From assembly GCF_023065955.2 (NCBI RefSeq), contig NW_026622997.1, forward strand, positions 22,424,001 to 22,488,000: a stretch of 64,000 nt of DNA, read 5' to 3'. Positions 54,980 through 64,000 of the stretch are shown here, one piece after another; the first letter of the stretch is position 1, and the number at the start of each line of letters is the position of its first letter. A program made the translations under genes and the position numbers. The notes under the pieces are model-generated. The model did no database searches. It saw only the letters and a program-made list of their open reading frames with translations, and had not been told where the DNA came from. Origin of the DNA: Ursus arctos. Taxonomy: Eukaryota > Chordata > Mammalia > Carnivora > Ursidae.

Positions 54980-57900
54980 TTCCGACATCTAAACACTGTG
55001 AGTCTTTTTACTTTCCACACGTCTGCCTTAACCTCTCTGCCTAAACTGAGGAGTTGATTTAACTCAAAGGGAACAAGAACCTTTAAGAAGGAATACTGTC
55101 CCACAAATTGTAGAGGTGTGTGCATCTCAGAGCTAGAAATTCCAGACAATTTGGCCAAACTGCTAAACACCACCTGCCTCTGTAAACACACCTTGTTTTT
55201 CATAAACAACGTGCTTCAGCTCTAGGACAGCTCTCCACCAAGGACTCAGGTGCTGTCATCTTCCCACTTTGCCGTTTCCCCGTGTGGGCAGGATGCTATA
55301 GCCGTCACAGGCTGACACGACCATATCCGGAGAAGAAGGAAGCTATTTCCTCTCCCATGTCTACTTTATTCGGTAACACATTTCCCAAGAGTTCTTAGGA
55401 GACATCTCCTCCAGTCCCCTTCACCAGGATTGGATCATAGATGCTAAGGAGATGAGAATACAAGTGTGAGGCGTTTTCAGCATCTGTTGTAGGAGTATGC
55501 TCTCCCAGCCAGCAAGAAATGCAAGAGAAAGAGCTGTTCTGAAGGCCACCAATACTTGGGCCATAGAGAATAGGGGAGGGTGGGCACCCGGTAACCCCCA
55601 CTGGGGAGGGAGGAAAAAGCACCAAAGAAGGGAGTATCTGGCTATAAAACATAAGCGTTCTTCACGTCCCAGGGCAAAGAACTGTAGAGGACAGTGCAGT
55701 TGCCTTTCAGTATTGTTCCTGTAGCAGGCTCTGAATACATTTTGGATTTTCTCCTAAGGTTGCATGGATTGAAAATGTAAGGTCGATAAGGGCTGGATAG
55801 ATTCATAGCAACCGAGGATAGGAATATCTGAGGGCACACCCTCTCTTTCTGATGACGAACTCAAAGAAGACAGCAGTGAACTTTTACAACCGTCCCGGTG
55901 GCGGTCGAAGACCAGGTGTAAGCCCGCACACTACAGTAGTCTCATCGCCGTTACACCCACATGGGATGCTCTACACACGAGACCACAGGCTGCCACAGGG
56001 ACGCCCCCTTTCCTATATTCCTCCACATTTTATTAATCCGTTAATACTATCTTTCATCAGAGGGATGAGAATGGCTGACATATGGGAACAGAGGTTATTT
56101 ATTGTGGAAGGGAAAAAAACCCCACCTCCAATATGGCAATAAAGATGACCAAATCTTATCATTCTTTGTGTTAAGTGTGTTACTTAGGCTTCCCTCATCA
56201 GTGTTTAATCGGCTTCCTTCATACTGTCTCCATGAAGCCAGAGACGTACATATTAAACACAGAGTTTCTGACAGCTTCCCCTTCCCTAGGGTGGCTTGCT
56301 CAACTAATAATAACTAAGATATCTTTTGACAAGTGCAGCTAAGAGCTAGTAAAGCTTAGTCAATCTACATCGGCCTTGTTGGCACTTTCTTTCTGTTTCA
56401 CACCTGCCTTACCTTGAATAAAAGAAGCTGGACAATGACCATGGTAGCCAGAAAATCTGAGCGAGATGGCGGATAAAATCGGGCAAGGCGGGTTAGTGGG
56501 GACGGATGCAAAACCAGACTCATATTGATCAGGGGAAGGAAAATACTTTTTCCAACTGCAATTGCAGCTGAAACCCATAAATTAGATGATTGAAGTAATA
56601 AGACACGTGAAATGGCTTTTAAGTCCACTACCCACTCTGTGTAATAAATTCCGAATGACATCGAGGCTTTTAGTGGAGAGAATGATTTATTGCCATCTGC
56701 AAGAAGGAAGCTTTCAGGGATTATCTCTAACGTGGCAAAACACTATTCCAAATTTCACAAAATTAGCAAAGCTTAGTGAAGCTTGGTGACTGAACTGACA
56801 AGCAAGCTCGAAAAGAAATTTTTAATGGAACAAAAATACCGCAAATGTGCACTCTCACATACCAATACTTAGGCGTGTATTATCTCCTCAGAAATAATCC
56901 AAATTTCATATGAAAGGAAGATCTTTAATTTTTTACAAGAAAAAAATTCCTGAGACTATCGGATTTGTTTTTTGGTTATTTTTGCTACGCACACATATCC
57001 CAAAAAGATACATAGAAAAGTATAAATATATTCCAACTCACTTTCATCATGGAAGGGCCAAAATCCTAAGCTGATTTAACTTTTCTTGCCTCTGGCAACA
57101 CCCTCCATTTACTCCTTCATTCAGGAAGAGCTGACACAGTTCAACCATGAGCTACCCGAACAAGGCAGGGAGGGAACCATCGTGGAAGTAACTTCACATC
57201 TCCATCTTTTAAAAAAAATCTGCTCTTAGGCAACGTAGGTAAAATCCAAGGGGTTCTTACAAAAAACGCTATTACTTGTCAAGCAGACGACACAACAGGA
57301 GGTGACAGAGAAGTCTGAGGACTGGGACAGGAGGCGAGAGGGATGATGCCATGAAGTCTGAGACCTGGAAAGACTTCGTGGCTCTGGGATGTATCACGAC
57401 TTGTCCAGCTGGTCTTTTTTTTTTCCAGCAGGTTTGCAAAGAATCAGAAAGTTGCGAATCGAAGTATGCTTTCTGTGCAGACACTGGGCTCTCACTGACA
57501 GAATTGTCAGATTCCAAAGATGAGATACTGGTGATTGCTTTTTTGGGGGGGGTCCTGGTCTAGGATGAGCAGCACCTGGCTTTCAAGACGGAGGACACTA
57601 GCCTTGCATACACTGTGTCCCTTCCCACTCACTCCTTCCCGTCTTTACCCATAGTCCTCTTGCTTCCCTAGGACATGCACTCAGTCCTGGCTGAGCCATA
57701 ACTGGCATCCATTCATTAATCATTTCTTGAACCTCTTTGTTATCCCTCCATGTCACCGATTTGACTACCACAGAGACTCAGATTTAATTATCTCATCTGT
57801 CAAGACTACAGTCTAAGAGAGGAAATGTTTTGGATATTAACACAGCCTCTTTTTCCCCCCTCTAAATTTAATGGAACTGTGTTCCAATTTTTAATGATTT

Positions 57901-58565
57901 CTCAATTACTGCAAGATAGAAAAATAGCAAAAAAAAAAAAAAGTCCTTCTCAATTACATAATTAAAAAGAGTATCTTCCTAATTTTCAAGTTGCCAATCT
58001 AAGAACGGTACATGGTTTGTTAATAAGTGGTACAATGGGACAAATAGCTAAAGCAGAAGAGGACTGTACCATTTAATAGTGCATTTTCTTCCAAATCCTC
58101 CTCATAGAAGCAAACTCTTCCTACAAATGATAATTAGTAATTAAAAGTCACAAAACACATTATGTTTGAGGTAGCCAGTGTCTCTGACTATGCCAAGGCA
58201 TACTCTCCCACTAATCAGTTACTAAAATGTTGTGTCTTGCAGATTTATGATATGAATATCAAATAAATCACTTCTTTCCAACATTTCCATTTGCACTGAA
58301 TCTGAAGATGAAGAGAAGGCATCCTCATCATAAGAAAGAAAATATTCCTCAAGAAAGTAGACCCTTAATTTTACAAATGCGGAGAAGTATTTCAGATACT
58401 GATGTGCTCCCCAAACCCTGTGATTTACATTCAGAAAGGAACGAGTGACCAAATGTTTACTCAGTTTCTGAGTTAACAGAAAGACCTGTGTCCAGGAATA
58501 CCGGCACGTCACCCCAGACACTATTGAAAACTAATATTATTCCTTGAAAAGTAGTTCTTTCTTAG
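54980..58565. other. unassigned sequence, longest stretch without recognised repeats
   Basis: 3.6 kb in which I recognise no SINE, LINE or LTR. 55860-55990 is relatively CpG-bearing. 57272-57563 is open on both strands but shows no domain. Homopolymers: A14 at about 57930-57944 and T12 at about 57416-57427. Confidence 0.4.
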
Positions 58566-58574
58566 AATCCATTT

Positions 58575-59070
58575 GTTCTGCTTATCTATTGCTATGTAAT
58601 GAAGCTCTCTCCAAACCTAGTGACATAAAAACAGCGACCATTTATTGTGGTCATGGAGTCAGTAGGTCAGGAATTTGAACAGAGCCCAGTGGGGATGGCC
58701 TGACTCTGCTCCACGGTATTTGGGGCCCCTGCTTGAAGATTCAAGTGGGTTGAGAGTGACTCAGTCTTTGGGGGCTGGAACGGTCTAGAGGCTTCCTCAC
58801 TCCTATGACTGGTGCCTGAGCTAGGATGACCCAAAGGCTGAGCTCAGCTAAGGCTGTTGACCAGCAGGCCTGCCTACAGTCTCTCCAGGTGGCTTGGTCT
58901 CATCCCAGCATGGCAGCTGTGTTTCAGAAAAAACCCTCTGAGATGGAACATCTGGTACATGAGTATTGCAGGAGATCAGGGCTGACATTTCTTGACCTCT
59001 TCTGGCCCAGCCTCAGAATCCACAGAGCAACCCTTCCACTAAATTCTGTGGGTTACCAGTGAGTCGTAGA
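58575..59070 (-). mobile_element. MaLR-like LTR, antisense
   Basis: 'TCTGCTTATCTATTGCTATGTAATGAAGC', 'CTAGTGACATAAAAACAGCGACCATTTATTGTGGTCATGGAGTCAGTAGGTCAGGAATTTG', 'CTCTGCTCCACGGTATTTGGGGCCCC', 'CATCCCAGCATGGCAGCTGTGTTTCAG'. This is the standard antisense order of an MLT1-class LTR with the 'TTTATT' poly-A signal. Confidence 0.7.
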
Positions 59071-59379
59071 GGCCAGCCCAGTTTCCAAGGAAGTGCAGTG
59101 AGACTATCTCTTGATGGGGGAGTGGCAAGGTCACATTGCTGAAGAGCCTGAGGGATGGAAGATGTTTTTGCAGCCATCTTAGGAAAAGACATCTGTCATG
59201 CCTTCAAAGGAGGAGGATGGGGTATGAAATGCACTTAGCATCTCTCACATGCCATTCTTTATGTTAGGCAATACACACAGGATACCACTGAGTTACCAAC
59301 TGCTTCGTGTGTCAGTCCTAGCATTTGCCACATTATGTTGAAAATATTGGCTTTTAATCTTTCTTTCCCTTACTAGTTA

Positions 59380-59480
59380 GTAAATTTGCCACAGTAAAGA
59401 CTCCATTTTTATCTGTCCCCAGTGCCTTGTATACCTGGCATGTAACAGATGCTCAAGTATTTGTACATTAAAAAAAAATT
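59380..59480 (+). repeat. L2 LINE 3' fragment
   Basis: 'CACAGTAAAGACTCCATTTTTATCTGTCCCCAGTGCCTTGTATACCTGGCATGTAACAGATGCTCAAGTATTTG' is a sense L2 3' end, cut by the SINE at 59489. Confidence 0.6.
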
Positions 59481-59488
59481 AAAAAACA

Positions 59489-59700
59489 GGGGTGCCTGGG
59501 TGGCTCAGTCGGTTAAGCATCTGCCTTCCTCTCAGGTCATGATCCTGGGGTCCTGAGATCGAGCCCCACATAGGGCTCCCTGGTCAGTGGGGAGTCTGCT
59601 TCTCCCTCTCCCTCCTCTGCTCCCGCTTCTTGTGCTTTCTCTCGATCTCTCTCCCACTCTCTGTCAAATAAATAAAATCTTTTAGAAAATAAAATAAAAA
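59489..59700 (+). mobile_element. CanSINE
   Basis: 'GGGGTGCCTGGGTGGCTCAGTCGGTTAAGC', 'GGTCATGATCCTGGGGTCCTGAGATCGAGCCCC', the CT body, 'CAAATAAATAAAATC' and a tail of AAAAT units. AAAAAACA flanks both ends (59482-59488 region and about 59703). Confidence 0.94.
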
Positions 59701-59999
59701 CTAAAAAACATCTCTCTAGTAGAATTTATCACAAGGTAGTTATTATTCAATAATACATGTTTTCTCTGCTGAACTCTGCCTGATTCAGACTTTGTCTTCT
59801 TAATCTCTCAATTAACACTCTGCCTGGCACAGAGTAGTTTCTCCATAAGTAGTTATAAAACTGAACAGCTCTTTTCTAGGAAGATGGCCCCACTATATGA
59901 AAACTAATAACAGACCTGGTATAAGGTTAAATATAATTAACTACATTCATGCCTATAGTCATGGAGATCAAAAGAATATATCTCCATGGTGTAACTGCT

Positions 60000-60310
60000 T
60001 TACAACAAGTGACTTCAAAAGCTACCGACTTTAAATAACAAATGTTTCATTATTGTTTGAGATTATACATGTTGAGTAGGCAGTTCTGATAGTGACTGGG
60101 CCTGTAGTTATCTGAGAACTCAGTCAATCTGGAACCACCAAGAGCATTCCCATGACTGGTATGGGGGGCTGGCTGACAGATGGGACCTCAGATGTTCTCT
60201 GGAACACCTGCAGAGAACCTCTCCCAGTGGCTTGAGCATCTCACAGCATGGGGGCTGGGTGTTGAGAGCCAGTATCCCAGAGCAAACATCCGAGAGAAAA
60301 GCAAGGGAAG
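60000..60310 (-). mobile_element. MaLR-like LTR fragment, antisense
   Basis: 'TTTAAATAACAAATGTTTCATTATTG', 'GGCAGTTCTGATAGTGACTGGGCC', 'GAACCTCTCCCAGTGGCTTGAGCATCTCACAGCATGGGGGCTGGGTG' parallel the antisense MLT1 body ('ggcctctccatgtggcctgggcttcctcacagcatggcggctggg'). Confidence 0.5.
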
Positions 60311-60964
60311 CTGCCAGTCCTCACAAAAGATGGACTCAGAGTTGCTACAGTATGACTTGGGCCATATTCAACTGGTTAAACCATCACAGCACCAGTGAGA
60401 CTCTAGGAGAGAGAAAAACAGTTTCACTCTCAAAGGGGAGCAGTCAGGAATGCATAGACATCTTTACTCACCATGGAATGAGAAGAGTGAGAAAGGAAAA
60501 ACAAAGAGGAGCTAATTTGATATAACTTCTGTTTGTGAATAATTAGGCTTGTCAGACACAACACAGTTAAGCAAAGCTCAAGGCAAATGTTCTGAACTCT
60601 TGATACAGAGTTCAGAAACAGGAAACCTGATCTTTCCCCAGACTGTTAATAGGGCTGGTTGCTTGACAAAAGGGATTTGTATCATTTCATTATAAGGCAT
60701 TTGAGATAACCCAACTGAGGGGTGTAAGTTCATTGGACATACACCAGTCAGCATCCTAAACATCTGCCCATTTATTTTAACCAATGCAAATTGAAAAAAG
60801 AAGTTGCATGGGAAAAGAGTCATGATGTTAGTTAAAAAGAGAGTTATAAACCTGTATTCATATCATCATTCTGATAATGTTTTTGCTTATATGTTTTCTG
60901 AGGTGTTGGCATTTAACACAATAATATATGAACACTCGAATTTACTACCTTTTGCCGCTTCTAG

Positions 60965-61109
60965 AAGAAGCTTCCTATACATCCTCGGGGGATGGGTTTC
61001 CAGAGATTAAATGTCCAGACTGGAGCTTCTTAGCTCCAGGGAAGCTAAATGGTGCGTGGCTGGGTCCAAGGACCTGGGAGCTGGCCATCTTAACCATGGA
61101 GTTGTCCAG
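60965..61109 (+). other. exon-like segment (candidate, unproven)
   Basis: The acceptor 'ACTACCTTTTGCCGCTTCTAG' ends at 60964 and a perfect donor CAG|GTGAGT starts at 61110. The 145 bases between are open in one frame (beginning …EASYTSSGDGFPE and ending …TMELS). The peptide is not recognised. Such triplets of signals arise by chance in 64 kb. It could be a non-coding RNA exon, a pseudo-exon or nothing. Confidence 0.2.
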
Positions 61110-61632
61110 GTGAGTCTTCAAATGTTGTGATACAAACCAATGAGAAAGAAAGCCTGGGTACTTCTGGGGAGCTAGAGGCGTGGAAGGATTCTTCAGAATT
61201 GTGAGAAAAGGATAAGAGGGTTGAAAATACTTTCAGGGAGGGAGTCTAGATTGCAACCGTTAAGTGTGCTTGAAGAACAAACCAGAGGTGGCAGGACCCC
61301 CACATGGAGTGCGTAGGGGGGCACCAGGAGCAGAATATTAAGAATATTAAGCTCCGTGGATCTGAAAACCATACCAGGTCCGCAGGTGGCACGGGACAAG
61401 AGGCACAGGGAGGCATGGTCTCTAAATCAACTTAAGAGCCGAGGCTCTTCCTGACTTCGTACACTGCAGAAACGCTGCTGTTCTGTGCAAACCTAAGAAA
61501 GGAGCCAGAAGAGGCTGAAAATGACTAAGATTGGATTTCAACCCCAAATGAATAAGGACAGAGTCAGACAGAATTTGATTGTACCCAGTATCAAGAAATG
61601 AGAGATTACTTTTAGCTGGGGAGCAATTTAGA

Positions 61633-61685
61633 CCTTTTCTCTCTTCCTCTCTCTCTCCCTTCCTCTCTCTTTCTCTCTCTCTTTC
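61633..61685 (+). repeat. (CT)n-rich pyrimidine run
   Basis: 53 uninterrupted pyrimidines built of CT, CTT and CCT units. No SINE body accompanies it. Confidence 0.9.
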
Positions 61686-62671
61686 AAACACACAAAGAAT
61701 AGAAGATGACAAACTATATTAAGAGTGGTGATTTATATACTGTCAAATTACAGCTAACACTGTTACATTTTTCAGGTTTCTTTTTTTTTTTTTCAGTGAA
61801 TATACATTAATTTCAAAATTGCAAAAGTATAGGGGAAAAAATAGAACCTAATTAGATGACAAGCTAAAACCTAAAGTGTATTCTACTCACCAGGAGTACC
61901 CCTTGATCTAGGATCAGGCACATGGCTTCAAGTGAGATCCAAGGAAATGAGTTTATACGGTCAAAAACAGAGCAGCTCAATTCCAGCCAAAACTGTTCTC
62001 CTAAGAGAAGAGTTAGCTTCCCAATGTTTACGGATGCCGGCACAAGCAGCTAACGGCTCTTATTCTCGCATGCTTCTTATCTGCTTTCACTACTTTCAAA
62101 GGATAGAAGATTGCTCTGAAGCAGACTCCATAAATGTGTCTTTACTCTCATTCCAGTGAAATGAAGCTTTCTATGAAATGAAGAAAACAAATAAAACATT
62201 TGGAAACTGGAACGTCTCTGGCAGAGGTAGATTCTAGGGTGAACTCAGGGGGAGAAGGAACAAGAGGGAGTGTGAATAGGTCAAAATATTGTTTCAGAAA
62301 AGATAACAAAAAGAAGAGAGAGAAGAAGGAGGTGGTAACTCATTGAATAACTGATATTTGGCGCTTTGTAGAAAGCATGGGCTCTCTTCAGGTGCCGCAA
62401 AAGTGGGGTAAGCTCCTTTCACGAAAGTGATATCATTTCTAACCCATTTTATATTAAGGACCCCAAATATATAAACTTTCTTCTCTCAGACTCATGGGTG
62501 AAAGAGAGAAACAGTGTAGAGGAAATATACACTCTTTCACCAAGCAGTTGAAGGCAGGGAAGCCCAGGGGGAATGGGATCAGGGCAGAAGAATACCGACT
62601 CCTTGACTTCTGGATTCATCCTCTGGATTTTAAAGTATCTCATCAGAGCAGTTTTACTATGAAAAATCAAC

Positions 62672-63170
62672 TGTTAGTCAGGTTTCTCCAGAGAAACAGA
62701 ATCAATAGGATGTGTGTATGTGTATCTGTCTATCTATCCATCCATCTATCTATCTATCTATCTATCTGTCTACTTATCTATCTATCTCTCTATCTATCAT
62801 TTATCCATCTATCTAGAGATTTTAAGAAATCAATTCATCCTACCATGGCAGCTGGAAAGGTCAAAATCTGCAAAGCAAGTTGTCAGGTTGGAGACTCAGG
62901 AAAAGCTGACGTTTATGGCTAGAGTCCAAAGGCAGTCTTGCTCCAGAATTCCTTCTTTTTCAGGAGGTCTCAGTCTTTTTCTCTTAAGGCCTTCAACTGA
63001 TTGGATGAGTCCCACCCACAATACACAAGGTAATCTGCTCTGCTTGACATTAACTGATGTAAATGTTAATCACATCTAAAAGCTGCCTCACAGCAACATC
63101 CAGACTGATGTGGACCACACATCTGGATATCATAGACTAGCTGAGTTGACACATGAAATTAACCATCCCA
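62672..63170 (-). mobile_element. MLT2-type ERVL solo LTR, antisense
   Basis: Nearly complete. 'TGTTAGTCAGGTTTCTCCAGAGAAACAGAATCAATAGGATG' starts the + strand reading. Then come the TCTA array, 'TTCAGGAGGTCTCAGTCTTTTTCTCTTAAGGCCTTCAACTGATTGGATGAG', 'CCCACCCACAATACACAAGGTAATCTGC', and the terminus 'GAGTTGACACATGAAATTAACCATCCCA'. This order is the reverse complement of an MLT2 LTR. No internal genes. Confidence 0.85.
62723..62815 (+). repeat. (TCTA)n microsatellite inside the MLT2 LTR
   Basis: About 20 TCTA units with TCTG, TCCA and TTTA variants. It grew from the TATA/GATA-prone segment normally found near the 3' end of MLT2 LTRs. The long Tyr/Leu/Ser repeat peptides in several frames here are artefacts of the array. 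Confidence 0.95.
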
Positions 63171-63174
63171 GAGA

Positions 63175-63905
63175 ACAAACACCTCACAAAATGCCAAGAG
63201 AACACAGGATGGAGTAAAAGTTGACTCACTCAGATGACGAAGTGGTGTCATAATGAAGGCAATGTTTTCTAAAAGCACTCCTCAGTAACAAAGGTTGAAG
63301 TATCAATTTGCATGTGGTTATTCCATAGTGGGTGGAAACTGACCTTGCTGTCAAAAAAGGAAAGGGATCTGGTTCCATCCGCTTTCTGAATCAGGTAAAC
63401 ATTTCCAAGTATCTTTTCCTTAAGCCTGCTTTCACCATGACATTCTGCTTTTCAGAAAGGACCCTTTATTCTTGTAGCTACCGTGTTGTTACTGTGATAG
63501 TCTCAGTTGTATGGGGGTCTCAGCCAAAACCTTCGCCACCGCAGGGAACCTTACTTCCTTCACTTCTCCAGCTGTAGCTTTGCTCGTAATTAACACATCA
63601 CCCTGTAGTTCCACAGAATCTCTCTGCTAATCCCAATTATTTTCTTCTCATCAACAGTATTTTTTTCTTTTTCCTCCCTCTGTTCACCAAGGGTACTACA
63701 GATCCTTCACCGATCAAGCTGAGTTCTACCTATCAATCAACTTCATCTATGAATTCTCTATTTTTGCTAACGGTAAGTGCTTGGTACATCTTGATTAAAT
63801 ACTTTATCATATGATAAAGCAACATCAGATCAATGATATTACTGCAATAAAATTGCAGTAAATGCAGAAAATGCATTTCTATTAAAATTTTTTCTAAATT
63901 TTGCT
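63175..63905. other. unassigned sequence with a second exon-like segment
   Basis: Contains the splice-bounded 81-base segment at 63692-63772, described separately. Nothing else is recognised. Confidence 0.4.
63692..63772 (+). other. 81-base exon-like segment (candidate, unproven)
   Basis: Upstream there is a branch-point-like TGCTAAT (about 63626) and a long pyrimidine tract ending 'CCTCTGTTCACCAAG' (AG at 63690-63691). Downstream is ACG|GTAAGT (GT at 63773). The 81 bases equal 27 codons and are open in two frames; phase 0 gives a Ser/Thr-rich peptide (GTTDPSPIKLSSTYQSTSS). This is the best-looking exon signal in the window, but the peptide is not recognised. Confidence 0.25.
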
Positions 63906-63911
63906 GATACA

Positions 63912-64000
63912 TGGGCTCCCTGCGCCCCTCCCCCCGTTCGTGTGCGCTCTCTCTTGCGCGCGCCCACGCGCACACACACTCACTCTCTCTCAAATAAATA
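63912..64000 (+). mobile_element. CanSINE 3' part, internally deleted and cut by the window end
   Basis: 'CATGGGCTCCCTG' is followed directly by 'CGCCCCTCCCCCCGTTCGTGTGCGCTCTCTC', an alternating 'TGCGCGCGCCCACGCGCACACACAC' tract, and 'CTCTCTCTCAAATAAATA', the usual CanSINE 3' end. The tRNA head is missing, so it is 5'-truncated. Confidence 0.8.

Larger units (their letters stand above)
60315..62665. other. unassigned sequence with an exon-like segment
   Basis: Contains the splice-bounded open segment at 60965-61109 (see findings), a pyrimidine run at 61633-61685 and T13 at about 61782-61794. No repeat family is named. Confidence 0.4.

Noticed and set aside
55860..55990. CpG island or promoter
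   Set aside because: Only a handful of CpGs in about 130 bases. Too short and too GC-poor for an island, and no TATA or initiator arrangement is seen.
62494..62922. Longest open frame in the window (142 codons, plus strand)
   Set aside because: It crosses into the MLT2 LTR and the TCTA array. The repetitive Tyr/Leu/Ser/Ile part is the microsatellite read in frame. No start context or domain.

Overview
The window looks like intergenic or deep intronic DNA from a carnivore nuclear genome. It carries many tRNA-derived carnivore SINEs (CanSINEs: GGGGCGCCTGGGTGGCTCAG head, CT-rich body, AATAAA-type A-rich tail) and two 5'-truncated copies of a young carnivore L1. These lie on an older mammalian layer of MIR, L2, MER5A-type and Tigger1 DNA transposons, MLT1/MLT2 LTRs and old L1. 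The SINE at 49510-49710 has the variant head GGTGGCACAGCGGTT and the CTCAGGGCGTGATC / CTCGCTGGCTGTCTC body that I associate from memory with bears and giant panda, so an ursid is the best guess. A dog, seal or mustelid is not formally excluded.

No bona fide protein-coding gene is visible. The open frames are short (142 codons or fewer), overlap on both strands, and often run through SINEs or microsatellites. The only coding relic I can name with confidence is a broken Tigger1 transposase (about 40330-42080). The only RNA-gene-like feature besides SINEs is a tRNA-Gly(GCC)-like sequence at 16787-16857, directly upstream of a CanSINE.

Layout. 1-12 kb is mostly unassigned sequence with scattered MIR, MLT1 and DNA-transposon relics, plus CA and TAAA microsatellites. 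12-17 kb has an L2 split by a SINE, a homeodomain-type AT-rich block, and the tRNA-Gly/SINE pair. 18-22 kb holds an old LTR and an L2 split by a 1.2-kb antisense L1, followed by MIR and L2 tails. 22-23.2 kb has an octamer-rich candidate regulatory block. 24-29 kb holds a SINE, MIR and L2 relics, MER5A, and a young L1 with a perfect 17-bp target-site duplication. 29.3 kb has four perfect copies of a 20-bp unit. 30-33.7 kb carries SINEs and a decayed ERVL/MaLR region. 33.7-44 kb is almost entirely LINE-1 sequence interrupted by Tigger1, which itself contains a young L1. 44-55 kb has SINEs, an MLT1 LTR and a 93-nt purine run. 55-64 kb is largely unassigned, with MaLR and MLT2 LTRs, a TCTA microsatellite, two unproven exon-like segments and a SINE cut by the window end.

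I found no novel multi-gene system. The most informative items are the tRNA-Gly-like copy whose three differences from the canonical gene all fall at CpG sites, the nested transposon stratigraphy at 38.6-44 kb, and the exon-like and regulatory-like stretches that a conservation track could confirm or remove.
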